From: Bretschneidera sinensis
Taxonomy: Eukaryota; Streptophyta; Magnoliopsida; Brassicales; Akaniaceae
NCBI GenBank assembly: GCA_023935145.1
Contig: CM043698.1
Span: 40,883,501-40,947,500 of the forward strand
Direction of reading: 5' to 3'
DNA: 64,000 nucleotides
The translations under genes were made by a program, and so were the position numbers. The notes below the pieces were generated by a model that saw nothing but the letters and a program-made list of their open reading frames with translations, ran no database searches and was not told the origin of the DNA. Of the stretch, positions 32,474-44,262 are shown piece by piece (position 1 is the first letter of the stretch; the number at the start of each line of letters is the position of its first letter).

Positions 32474-32612
32474 GGGTAGGGGTTGAGTTGCTCTAGTTGT
32501 TAGAAGCGATAAAACTTGGGAAGGGATGAGAGAGGCTCGAACTCCGGGTAACTCAGACGCTATTGGCCCAACTCTCTTAAAAATCTGCGACACTACTACC
32601 CCACGTTGATAT
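32474..32612 (+). mobile_element. tRNA-derived SINE
   Basis: GGGGTAGGGGTTGAGTTGCT opens a tRNA-like head. An A-box-like TTGCTCTAGTTGTTAGAAGC lies near 32488-32507, and a B-box GGCTCGAACTCC at 32534-32545, the spacing of an internal RNA polymerase III promoter. The unit ends about CTACTACCCCACG. Target duplications were not found. The 94-codon minus-strand frame over it is not a gene. Confidence 0.55.
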
Positions 32613-32639
32613 TTGCACTTGTCTAAATATTTATATTTA

Positions 32640-35279
32640 ATGCTAATGATATCCGTTTCGTTTTTGGTAGAACTTGGGAGTTTGGCATTAATTCTCTGTT
32701 TTGGGTTTTGGCCTTTTGGGTCGCTACTTTGGCTCTCTTTCTCGTTATCATCGGGCTCTATTTCCTCCCTAATCCGACAATCTCCGCCTCTTCAGTTCCT
32801 TCAGAAACACACACCAAAGCACACAGATATCACTCTCTCTCTCCCTCTGCGAAGTTACATCGATCAGACAAGTATAGGATTCGTAGTAATTACAGAAAAA
32901 AGTGAGGGGTACTTTCTGTTCTCGGTCTTCTTTTGGCAGTTCCGCTGTTAATATTTTTCGGTTGATTTATGCTTTTTTAAAGCAAAATGGCTTATTTTAG
33001 GGGTTTTAGCGTGTCTCTTAGGTTAGATTACTGACCCATCGTTGCCTTTTCAAAAGCCTTCTTTTTTGTTTGCTTGTTGAAAGTAAATATTTAGGCGTTA
33101 ATTATGGCTCTTGAAACCCAGAAAGTACAATAACATTTTTGCAAGTTAAGCATTATTTGAGTTCTGCAACATCAGATTTAAGAGCACGGAAAATGTTAAG
33201 CTTTGTCCATTCATACTTTTGATGCTAAGGTAAAAATTGGTGTTTGGTTTTGGCATTATGATTAGTATGATTTTTATTTGATTGCTTGAGATCTGTTCTT
33301 TCTTTTGGTATATCTTGATTGCTTAAACACTTAAATTATTGTACTTTGACTGTTAATTCTATTGCTTTAATAATTTGGTTGATTTAGTACTGATTAATAA
33401 CTTCATGGTGTGATGGAGTGGCCGCTTTAGTGTTTGTTTATATGACTGACTAATGCCCATTCATGCATTAAAGAGTGATGAAAGTTGTATGGATATAAGA
33501 GCTGTGGAAGTCATTCAGGTTGCCAACTCATTTTTGTTAAGAGAAAATTCCTTGTCCTTTTCCCCCTTTGGAGCGCAGCGTGGCGTTGGTAAGGACACTT
33601 CCATGCTAAGTTGATAAGGGCTCGTCTGTGTGGGGGTTTTAATAATAAAAAAAGTGAAAATTCCTAAAAATTAACTATTGATGTTAATTGCTAATGTGGT
33701 TAACTGCTTCTCTATAAGTAATATACCTAAAAATTGAATTTATTTATTATTCGAAGTTACCAAAACAAATTTGATGAATGATTTTATGTTTAAATGATAT
33801 GTGATCTTAACAACATCCTCTATGAAGGCCTAATTAATGACTTCGCTGTATACGTATTGAAATTTGACAATATTCGAATGGCTATCTGGATTTTGATGGA
33901 TATGGATCCATTTTGTTTGATTTGTGAGGAACTTGAAGTTGTAAATCTATTATGTCTTGCAGAGCTTTTAGGAAGAAAAGGAAAGGAGTTGCGTAGTCGA
34001 CATTGGTGATTGTACCAAAAAGCGAAAACTAAAATATTTGAATAATTTGTTTTTGTATTAGTAAAATATTTGAATAGTTAGATATCTTGGAATTAAGTAT
34101 TCATTCAATGGTGAATAGACTCTTTACAGATGCTACGGAAAAAGAAAACACCATTTTAGAAGCATGCATTGGTAAATATGTGATTTTAGGCTGGTTAGGA
34201 TGAAATGGATTTATGTAGCTGACCCAGCTAGTATGGAATTATGGCTTAGTTGAGTTAAGTTGATAATTAGAACTTACCTGTTTCACTTTGATAATGTGTC
34301 TGAGCATGTGTTAGATGTTTAAAATAAATTCTTTGATGCATTAAAATAAATTCTTTGATGCAAGTTTTATAGAATGACAGTGCAATTCGAATGAAGTAAA
34401 TGTTGCCAAATAATGAATACAATAGTGTAATTAACCTGGAAATGATGCCTGAACCCCTTAAATAATTGCTATGAAGATAAGTATAAATAGTGTTGAATGC
34501 TCCATTTTTAAATGAGACATTGGCAACTGTGTATTTAAAAGCTATATCATTAATAATGTTGACTTATATATATAATATCATTTGGTTATTATGATTTATT
34601 TATAAATTCTAAATTTGATGAACATACATTATGTATTTAAGATTTCTTGAGATTTCTCAAGGGTAGTTCTCCATCTGCTCTGAATTTTTTTATTTAGAAA
34701 GTAGATGTTTCTTGCAGTATAACGGATTGACCTCATAAAGTCATACTTTGTAGATCTCCCCCCCCCCCCCCCCTAACTTTTCTTCTCCCGGTGCTTTCTC
34801 TTGGTAGTCATCAGTAAACAAAAGAAAAAGAACAGGAGTTTTATGATGCACCTTGACCTTTTCCAGGGATCTCCATTGTTAGCCTCCTGTATCTGCATTC
34901 TGCAAGTCACACAGAAAATTATTGATTAAGCTGAGTATATTAAGAGAATAGAACATACTGGTGCATCTCACCGTTCTTCAGATGCTTTCCCTTTTTTTTC
35001 CTCTCCTTGCTCGTGTAAAATATTAACAGGTAACTGTTTATTTCTCATAATAATTTTTTTTTCTTGAACTTCCTAAATGATCTGATGTTGGGTGTACAGA
35101 AAGTGAAAGTGGACTGAAATGATGCTAGATGACTCGATGCTGCATGGTGCAAAAAGCTAACTTTCAGTGGTAACCAACATTAATTGCTTTGCCTCAAAGT
35201 GGAAAACTTATGTGGATTGTTGCCATATTCCTTAATTAAGGAATTTCTTCGCTCATGCAGATGCTAACTGCTTTCTAAA
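32640..35279 (+). promoter_or_regulatory. Promoter, 5' UTR and 5' UTR intron region of the 176-residue protein gene
   Basis: Between the SINE and the ATG at 35280 lies 2.6 kb without a convincing coding exon. A CT-rich leader with TCACTCTCTCTCTCCCTCTG (32828-32847) and a possible donor AAGTATAGG near 32869 suggest a first non-coding exon. A good acceptor, TTCGCTCATGCAG, ends at about 35260, 20 bp before the ATG, with T-rich sequence before it. I infer a long 5' UTR intron or several. A poly-C tract sits at about 34758-34775, and a 22 bp direct duplication (TTAAAATAAATTCTTTGATG) near 34320-34362. Confidence 0.45.
33570..33660 (+). repeat. Possible tRNA-derived SINE remnant in the 5' intron
   Basis: GGAGCGCAGCGTGGCGTTGGTAAGG (first 20 bases GGAGCGCAGCGTGGCGTTGG) resembles a SINE head with an A-box. 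It ends GTGTGGGGG then AT-rich tail. The B-box part is poor. Weak evidence. Confidence 0.3.
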
Positions 35280-35810
35280 ATGGAAGATGTGCAAAATATG
35301 GACGGCATTGTTGGAAGGCATGATAGTTTGACAATGAAGACTCTTGCTCAAAGAGAACACTCTACGAGCCTCAATGACGTCATGACACGTCGCCTAAAGA
35401 ACCGAGAACGGCAACGTAGATACAGGGCCCGGAAGCGCCTGGAAGCAGATACCAAAAAGGCTCATGTCTTTAACCAATCAACTACGAAGCAAGCAGAACT
35501 GCAACTTAATGGGACTCTCAACAAATGCATGACCAGGATTCATTGTAAACGAGATTGGAAAAAGGATGCTAGAAGAGCTCACATATACATCGCTCAAGAT
35601 TACACACCTAATGCTTATGTCAACCCTACTGTGACCACAACTATTGAAAGTCAGATGTTGTGGTTGACTTCTGGGATTGATGGTGAAGTGCCAACAAAAA
35701 GGGAATCCCATTTTGAGAAGTCGCTTGGTCTGACTAATTGTGAAATGCATAAAACCAAGCATGGTCGAAGAAATTGGAAAGCAGATGCAAGAAACAAGAA
35801 AAAACTGTAG
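35280..35810 (+). CDS. Small basic nuclear-type protein with bZIP-like basic region, 176 residues
   Basis: A single coding exon from ATG 35280 to a stop ending at 35810. Residues 37-53 (RRLKNRERQRRYRARKR) match the bZIP basic-region spacing Asn-x7-Arg (Asn41, Arg49), but no heptad leucine zipper follows, so dimerising as a classical bZIP is unlikely. Two copies of an R-x-W-K-x-D-A-R motif lie at 91-98 and 164-171. The strongly basic stretches point to the nucleus and possibly nucleic-acid binding. I recognise the arrangement as that of a plant protein of unknown role but cannot name a family. The start is supported by an acceptor splice site 20 bp upstream. It is flanked by transposon remains but intact. 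Confidence 0.7.
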   Translation: MEDVQNMDGIVGRHDSLTMKTLAQREHSTSLNDVMTRRLKNRERQRRYRARKRLEADTKKAHVFNQSTTKQAELQLNGTLNKCMTRIHCKRDWKKDARRAHIYIAQDYTPNAYVNPTVTTTIESQMLWLTSGIDGEVPTKRESHFEKSLGLTNCEMHKTKHGRRNWKADARNKKKL

Positions 35811-36380
35811 TTTTTAGTTGTGTACGATTTAGCAGCTTTACATATGCAAATTGAATGCCAGATAATACCTGACTGTATGATTGTGGAAGATTCTGCACTT
35901 TTTAATGACCAAAAGAATCATGCTGGGTAAGTCAGCTTAATATGCTATTTAGAAAGATATTTTATGGTTTTCTTTTGGTAACCTTTTGCACCTTTTCTGT
36001 TTCAGATAAGGGAATATGAGATTGTACCCATCAAAAATAAAAGTTGGTTGCTGCTGGATATTTTAATAGGAAACTGCAACGAGTGACAATTGTAGGCTAA
36101 ACTCCAGACTAAAAGTTAAAAAAGTCAGGTCAGTTGTCAAGATTGATGATAATCTATATGACATTAGTATGAGATTGTTGTACTTTTTAGCTTCAGAATT
36201 GAAGGTTAATTAAATCTTACTTTTGCTTATTTACAAGCAATACTTCTTTTTTTGGAGATTGATTTCTCCTGCCTTCTCCCTTTTTCTTTTCTTTCATTCC
36301 CCTTCTAAAGTTTTGGACAGATGAGAAGTAATTGTGTTCCATCAACTGGCATTTATTTTATTTTGCTGAATAGAAAAGAG
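35811..36380 (+). other. Probable 3' UTR and downstream flank of the 176-residue protein gene
   Basis: No further coding sequence is seen. A possible splice pair (GGTAAGTCAG near 35928 and TTTCTGTTTCAG near 36005) would remove a 3' UTR intron. The transcript end is not determined. Confidence 0.35.
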
Positions 36381-39100
36381 TAGAAGGGCTCAATCGGTGT
36401 GACAACCCTCTCTGGACTTGGGTGATCTATCCATAACCAAGATGAAGCTCGGGTGAAACACCTAAAAAATGGTTTTTGTTTCTAAGAAACTGAATTCGTC
36501 TCAGAAAAACTGTTACACCGCTGTTTTATGGAACACTAAACAATTTATAGCTCTGTTGTTGTTTAACCATTAACTGTTTAGAAAACCATATACTAAACCA
36601 TAAACCATTTCTACTGCTAACACAAACGGCACCTAAGCGGTGGTCCAAACCAATTGATGTTGAAGAATCAGCGGATGAGTTTTGGGTAGGGGTGAAATGT
36701 CCTTGTAACCTACCTTGAGAGCCACACCGGTTGGGGAACAAATGCCTATAAGGGCTAGATAATGGAGCCACAAACTTAGGGCCTTTCTGTAAGGACCCTG
36801 CAGGCACTACGTCAAGGCGGTTGAGCCATAGTCTAACTCTAACCCCACCGAAGATACAGTCACTCCTTGACACCACCTAAAATCCATCAATTTCGTTGCT
36901 TTCACGCCTTGAACCTGGCCATTTTTTTTATTAGTATTCTAAAAATGATAAAATACCATCATGATGATGGTGGTTGTGATAAATGTTTTGGTTGATGTAA
37001 TAGTTGCTGCCGGAGTTGGAGCCATGTGCTCTCTAACAAGAAGTCTTGAAACCCTAGGGAGAGAGTGTGCATTTACATCTGTAGCAGTGACGGGGATGCT
37101 TTACTCATTTTATAGTGGTTAAGTATTAACATTGCATAAGATTTCTAGAAAAGTCTGCCCTTAGATAACTAAATATAAGTCGGAATTGGGTAAATTACAC
37201 TTAAAATTTCATGATTCTGAGGCTAATTTCACTTTGAAACTTTAATTTCAATCTGAACACATAAAACCTTGTCACTGAGAAAGTAATTCAATCAAAACCT
37301 TTCATCCAATTCTGTCAATTAAGAATGATTGAAAATGCAAATGCAGAAAGAATGTCGTTAGGTATTTTTTTTCTTGATAAATAGCTCATGAAGACATTAT
37401 AGACTAATGCCAACCCTCTGGTTTTAGGTGTCTTAATTATGGGTTAAGTTTTTTGAAATTTGATTAATTTTGCACAAAATTTCATGGACTTTATGGGTTT
37501 ATGAATGATTTATATTATTCTATTATAAAATGTTGATCTTTCCTTTGCATCCCTGTGACTTGCATGTGTCATTTTTGTCGTCAGTCTTAACTAAGGATTG
37601 GTTGAAAGGCTTTTGGACTGCATTATTTTTAAATCATGGGTTTTATGTGTTCAAATTGCAACTATAGGGTTCAAAGTGGAGTGATCCTCAAACTAGAAAT
37701 GCAATTTGTCCTGAAAATTTGAAGGAGCCAACTTGTTGCATGTTAATTCTTTACAAGACGTGCTTAATAGAATTCGAAATCAGTATTAGAGGAAGCTGTG
37801 TGATCTGTTCTTTTTTTGTGGAAGTGGGGCAAAATGAGATGGATGTTTGCAGATATTGCTGAAGAGTCCCAATAAGGATTTTGAACTGTAGTGTGAAGAA
37901 CATAGGTTTTGTGTTGGAATTCTAAATCTTCTTGCTTTTTGTAATGTACTTGTATGTAGTTTGGTTGTATAGGATTGCAGGGTTGTTTCAAAGATGGTAG
38001 TATTTGATACCGATCTATGCTAGCGAGTTGCAAGAATCTATTTGTTTTTATATGAAAATTTATGAACTAGGCTTCTTGATGATTCACAAAAACTTTTAAC
38101 CTGTAAGCCGTACATATGTTATAAACGAGTCAAATTTTCTACCCTTGTCAAAGAGATTTTCGTTCAATGATATAAAAAATCAAAATTGAGTTTTTTGTGT
38201 TAATAATAGTATTATAGATTTATATTGTGATCAAATCAATCGTTATATTTTTATATTACATTGATTTGATAAAAAAAATTTAAAATATCATTATATAGAG
38301 TAAAAGTATATTAAAATTAACATTTTTCTTTTCAAAGTTTCTGATGTGTGTATTATATATATATATATAAAAAGATTTGATTGTTGTTCATCAATTAGAT
38401 CATTGTTCAGAAGCAATCATCTAATTTAAATCACCTCATCTGAAAAAACTATCGAATAAGAAGATATGAACCAAAATTTGCATACAAATAATCAGCGGCA
38501 TAGAGATTTGAAGAAAGACTACGAAACAGGAAAAGCCAAAAACAAAACAAAAGGGGAAAATGTGAAGATGCAGTATTACTCTTAATTTGAAGGGAGAATT
38601 TTAAACTCAAGTTAATTTTATTTTAATTTTTCGATTGTTTTTTTATGAATAAAACAAAACAATATAATGAACTATATTTTATTAAATTTTTAAGAGATGA
38701 TATGATATTATTTAATTTTTTTTAAATAATTTTTAGGTTTTAAAATTAATGAAAAGTAAAATATGTAACATAGTTGGCATCTCCCCCAATTGATCCCAAT
38801 TCCCAAATATAATTGCTAACTGCAAGAGCCTTCACGCTTTCGCTTTCATTACCGTTCACAACAAAACAGAGGATGAGTGTCTATCAATTAGCTTGGTTAT
38901 CTACATTTGAGGAAGACATCGTTGAAAAGTTTAGTTTTGAATCAATTATTGATGATTTCAAAGCTTAGAAAGAACGTCAAACATTACTTTTGATGAAAAA
39001 CTATATTGTTTTTGGTATTGTTTTCTACACACATAATGTAAAACTTAAATAACTATAATTTTATTTTGACTTGGTTAATAATAGTATTGTAAATAACGAA
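36381..39100. other. Intergenic region without a supported gene
   Basis: A 116-codon minus-strand frame at 36526-36876 has no recognisable domain. It lies in slightly GC-richer sequence (36380-36900) that looks like an unclassified repeat. The rest is AT-rich, with a (TA)n run at about 38353-38369. The frame at 37764-38033 is not supported. Confidence 0.5.
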
Positions 39101-39119
39101 AGTGTAATCAAAAGAATTA

Positions 39120-39345
39120 CACAAAAAATAAAAATAAAAAGACACAAGATTTACATAGTTCGAATGGTTAGGCTTGCATCCACATGTAAAAGCAGAAAAA
39201 TTCACTATAAAAGATAAAGAGTACAAAAATAATCTCAGCAGATACTAAAACACACTTTTATATATAAGCTACAAAAACGAATCAAAAAAATTCACTTAGA
39301 AAGGATCTTCGAGTCGAACCAGAGACGTCTCAACAAATAGTATTA
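39120..39345. repeat. Possible dispersed repeat
   Basis: ACACAAGATTTACATAGTTCGAATGGTTAGGCTTGCATCCAC (in part: ACACAAGATTTACATAGTTC) resembles a segment that I remember as common in plant intergenic DNA. No borders or target duplications were found. Low confidence. Confidence 0.25.
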
Positions 39346-39688
39346 ATATTAGATTTGTGAATTATGTTTTTGTTACATATAATATAAAAAATACGTGCTG
39401 CCCCTCAAAAAAAAATTCTCAACCCGCCAATGCACACATAGCATTCAAAGCCAAAGCTCTCCTCACTCCATCCGTTCATCAATCTTTTATCAAATAAAAT
39501 CCCATTTTAGTTCACATAGGCCAAATATTTATAATATGAATCACAAAATAACACTAAAAATTTGAAAGAACAAACAAAAAGAATCAGAGGGTTAAAGATC
39601 GAAAAACCAAAAAAGAAAAGAAAATGTTATAGCTAACCAAATGATCAAGGACATGCATAGGAAAGAGAGATGAATACAAGATGTCTGA

Positions 39689-40039
39689 TCAGGAAATCCT
39701 CCCCTCTTTTTCGATATCCTCATTCCTTCTCTCTCTCAAATTCTCAAAGCTCCAATCCCTTCTCATTCCACAGCTCCTCACCAACTTTGGTTCTGCAGAA
39801 CCTTCGTCATATCCGACGACAGCTTCACTATTAATCCGGCGATGAGTCTTCTTTACCTTCTTCGCAGCAACCCGCATTGATCCATTTCCTATTTTCTCGT
39901 AAACCGGAGGGCTTAAATTCCCTGACCAGCTTCTATCAACCTTTGCACAACATAGCCTCCCCAATTCATTTCCACGCCTGTTTTCTCTATCGGAGTCTGT
40001 CCTTTGAAGGATTTGGCAGGTTAGGCAATTCAGGCTCAT
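39689..40039 (-). CDS. Conserved-looking small plant protein of unknown function, 116 residues
   Basis: One uninterrupted minus-strand frame from ATG at 40039. Visible segments: an N-terminal MSLNCLTCQILQRTDSDRE with Cys5 and Cys8, a Cys-Cys pair at 30-31 followed by RSWSGN (36-41), a basic KKTHRRINSE (63-72), and a C-terminal PKLVRSCGMRRDWSFENL (84-101). There is no signal peptide or membrane segment. The mix of short, non-repetitive motifs and normal codon use suggests a real gene, and I recall similar small plant proteins without a known role. Cys-x2-Cys and the later Cys pair could bind a metal, but that is inference. A second exon is not evident. Confidence 0.65.
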   Translation of the reverse strand: MSLNCLTCQILQRTDSDRENRRGNELGRLCCAKVDRSWSGNLSPPVYEKIGNGSMRVAAKKVKKTHRRINSEAVVGYDEGSAEPKLVRSCGMRRDWSFENLRERRNEDIEKEGRIS

Positions 40040-43000
40040 GGTTAATCAATTACACCCAAGGAAATATTTAATAAGTTCTAATTTTTAATTAATTAATAAT
40101 AAATAATGATCAATGGGAAAGGAAGGGAGAGTGGATTGGAGAAGGATAAAGAGATTTACATTTGAAGGTATAGAATAAATAAAATTGGATGAATTATAGA
40201 GTCATTGATAGCAAATTCCAAGTTGTTTAAAATCCCTAATTTTAGAACTGGTTAGCTGTGTTTGCGGCTATAATTAACCATGCATAATCACCCCATATCT
40301 AAAGGCACAGTATTTTAAGTGATTGATTATTTGATTTTAATTCGAATCCTAATTGATTCATATGTGAATTATTTCAAATCCTAATTCAACCAAAACATTG
40401 TATTAATAATTTTATTTGAATATGATCTAATTCGACCCAAATTCAATCCATTTATAGGCTTATCCTTTGACAAAAATTTATTAATGCGACATCATCAAAT
40501 TAAAGATTTGCATATTTATATATGATTTAAGTTATGATAAATGACAAAGATATTTAGTAAAGAAAATCGTGAGGTTAAGCATTTTGTTGATTTAAATTTT
40601 TTATTTTTAAAATGACTGTGACTAGAGGAAAGAAATGAGATTAAGAAAAATGAGGTTGGAAAGATAGTTTTCTTATTTGTTATAATTCAATTTGAACTTT
40701 ATATCAAATTATAAGGATCATTGGTGTAATTTATTTATTTGTTCGATGTGGCAAAAATAACTTTATTTTAGAAAACTAAACAGATAATTTCAGAATATAT
40801 CTTTGTAAAAATAAAAATAATTTTAACACAACATATATCTATATATATATATATATAATATCAAATAAAATAGAACTAAGCTCTTGAAAAACTTGGTATT
40901 TATAGGTACAAATGAGCCTAAAAATTTAATTCAAAATTTAAAATAGAAATAATTGCAAACCTTGTAACTCTCAATTTATTGAGATTAATCACAAATTTTT
41001 AATTTTTAATTTATTGACTATATTAAAATAATCAAATAATAAATATTGAAAAGTCATTTGATAGTTACAAAATGTATCTCTCAATTTGATTATTATAATA
41101 AAATCATCAAATAATAACTATTAAAAAATCATTTGAATGATATGAATAATTGTGAGGAATTTTTTAAAAAGAGATTAATAAATTTTTTTTGTGAATTCCT
41201 TAGATCGGGCTTAGATGACCCACCTTTGATCCATCTAAAAAAAAATGAACTTAGTAGAGTGCACGTTAAGTTATCCGTTATACCAATTTACCGTTAAACC
41301 AAAATAAATAAATAAGTAAATACCACGTCAATTTAAAAAACCTTAATATAAAGTGTTGGTAGAAAATTTGTAAGAAAATGAGAATCAAAACATGTGGAGT
41401 ATGTAATACCTATTCACATATAAACCACACATTGTATTAAAATCTACCTGATAAAAATTTTAAAAAAATTAATATCAAAATAATTATTTTACTTCCTTAC
41501 AAATACTAATGAACTTCACGGTTAGGGATTTCACTTACGCCAGTTTAGGGCCTATGTTGAACAGCCCATTGCTATCCAAAGAGAAATGCGTATGACCAAG
41601 AGAAGCCTATTAAACGCTTGGATGCATGTTACGCCTAACCCAGGGAAGTCAAACGAGGAGAAAGGAAAATGCTGTCATATCAGTACAAGATTCAGGATGT
41701 CTAAATGCGATTAACTTGAGGATATTTGTAAATGATATCCGATGTCCTTTATTCCAAATGTCCAATCAATCTCTCTTTTTTCTATTCCACTCTCATCTGA
41801 TCTACGGCTTCAAAAGCTCACACAATTAATGTAAACACTGCATCAATTTTTTTTTTTTTTTTTTTTTGTGGTTTTCCTGCTGATCATAATCAAGTTTACT
41901 TTTTTTAGTGTCAACGACCAATGGATAATTTCAATGAACGAAGGATCGGTCGTATATCACGTTTGTTCGATGATGATTTCTCTCTCTCAAAGAACAGAAA
42001 TCAATGTCAAATCATTATTTATGATGGACAATGTATAACCGCTGCCTCACTTTCATTTAATTTTTCCGCTCTACAACTAATCACAAGGTTCAAGTTAGAA
42101 GTTAGTAGTTGAAAATAAAAAAATAATATATATATATGTCATTCAGTTTTCTATTACGTTTCTTTAGATCTTAATTGAAGTTTTTTTAATGCAATTTCTT
42201 TACAAAGCATGATTTTACTTCTACAACACAAATGAAAGAAATTCTACTTTTCTTTTTTAAAATCAAGCTAGTGTTCTAAACCTGAAACTTGATCACAATT
42301 TTGGTATCAAATAATGGCTGCGCTTACCTTTAAAAAATTCTCATATGCTTATTAGTGTTCCCTTTTTGCACCTACTTTTTCTTGGGCCATCCTTTTACTT
42401 TCATACCTATTTCATATTTTTCAGTTAATTTGAGATAATAATAATTGAATCTTTAGTATTGGTCTGTATAATTTAAAATTTTAATTTAATTTAATCGTAT
42501 CGAATTAAAAAAATCTCAACTCAACCTAACTCATAAACTCATCTAATCCATTCAAATTGTTAATTTAATTTTTACTAGAATATCTCTCAACCCAAAAATA
42601 AAAACTAAATCATCCCTCTTTACTTACTAGAATTTGTAATGTTATGGTTAGTATTAAAAATTTATACATATAACATGCTTTAAACATTCTTTGCAAGAAA
42701 AGAAACAAAAGCATCAAATTCAGCCACCAGGAAGGGGCCACTCGTACCGTAACAACCAGAAATAATGACTCACGTCACATGGAAAAGAAAACGTACAACA
42801 TGAATGAAAAGATTCAGAACCTGGATCCGGTGCAAACTATAACATAACTTACAAAAAAAAATGAGTTTTAAATTATTATTTTTTTACAAATGTCTTTTTT
42901 TCTTAAATTTGGTCCAACAAGTAAATTTTGGATCGTAACATTCATTGCTCTTTGTGGACCGAAAAGTAATGGGACATATGGTGCAGTTTTGATTCATCAA

Positions 43001-43150
43001 TTGAAAGATGCCTGCAATTAAATCCTATCTTGCGGAGTCATTAGTAATTGATCACAGTACTGATCTTATTTTACACCAAAATGAAGAGAAAAAGGATCCA
43101 AACGCGTTTTCCTTTCCTGCATCATTCGTGTCGGTACATATAAAGTCTGG
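40040..43150. other. Intergenic AT-rich region
   Basis: No supported gene. There is a (TA)n run near 40836-40858 and a T-run of about 18 at 41850-41868. The small frames at 41626 and 41921 have no recognisable features. Confidence 0.6.
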
Positions 43151-43170
43151 TTCTTGAGACACATGCCACA

Positions 43171-43277
43171 CATCAAAAGAGATAAAAAGTTTCAATTAAA
43201 ATTGGACCTCTACCCATTTGCAAACATTCAAAAGAGAGAAAAGTTTCAATTAAAATTGGCCCTTTACCCATTTGCAT
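43171..43277. repeat. Two-copy tandem repeat, about 54 bp unit
   Basis: 43171-43224 and 43225-43277 share AGTTTCAATTAAAATTGG and TACCCATTTGCA with few differences. It lies about 1 kb beyond the 3' end of the MYC2-like coding region. Confidence 0.85.
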
Positions 43278-44262
43278 GTCGGTGCCTTTTTGGCATGAAA
43301 ATAGGATCAAAAGGTTTTTACCAGATAAGAGGAGCAAACTTGTCATCTTTTCAAACAAGAAAGAGATTTCAGTCTTATGAGAGGAGCATTTATAAATCAA
43401 GTTTTCTCTGAACAAACCAGAGAGTTTGAAGGTAGGAAGCCCTTCTAATTCAACTCGAAGCTTTCTTAAACCATCCATATGCAATTAAAGCATATGATAA
43501 CAAACAAATACGCATAAAGGATATGCTTGGATTGAGAGAGATAAAAGGGAAGGATAAAGATACCCTTCCAAATTTTCTCTTTTCCTTCACATTAAACTCC
43601 CACTCAGAGACATTATCATGTGGAGTTTTGAAAAAATCTGGGGGGATAAAAGTACCCTCCAAATCCTTTCATTTCCACGACAAAGTACTTGTATTCCTTC
43701 ATTTTTATTTCCCTTCATTCCTCGCAATCAAACAAGGGATAAGTTTTTATCACAAGTATGTACACATCATTTACAAGTATAGAAAAAACCCAACAAAAAG
43801 TGCAACCATACATTTGTTCACGTCCGAAGAAGAACAGGCAAACACGACATCAAACTGAACAAGATCATAACTAATTAGTCATACAACACAACACTATAGA
43901 AAAACAGTGGTATACGACATTCATTAAACCCACAAAGTTCATCAGGTTCAAATTTATAACTATATACATTGAAGGCGTACTAAAAAAAGAAGAAAAAAGA
44001 GCCATATTCACTTATCAGGAGCCTTGCAATGTTCAACCTTGAAACTCCTCAAGCACAAATCCTACTGCTCTCATTAGCTCAGCTCCTCATTTCAAATAAT
44101 TACCAACTAGAATTATAATGAATACTCGTCTACTAAATAACCAAGTAGAACAAAGGGTACTATTATACAGAGCTTGAAACAGGGAGACTTCAAAATGTCC
44201 CATAGCCCTACACCATTAACCAGAAACCTTACCAAGATCATATTCTCTGTTCAGTTTTCCTT
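43278..44262 (-). other. Downstream flank and likely 3' UTR of the MYC2-like gene
   Basis: No other gene is supported. The frames at 43523-43858 and 43450-43662 lack domains. The 3' UTR of the minus-strand gene must lie directly left of 44263; a poly(A) site was not fixed. Confidence 0.4.

Noticed and set aside
32312..32593. 94-codon minus-strand frame
   Set aside because: It overlaps the SINE, and the peptide is only the translation of a tRNA-like unit.
36526..36876. 116-codon minus-strand frame
   Set aside because: No recognisable domain, unusual composition, no splice or promoter context. Probably an unclassified repeat.
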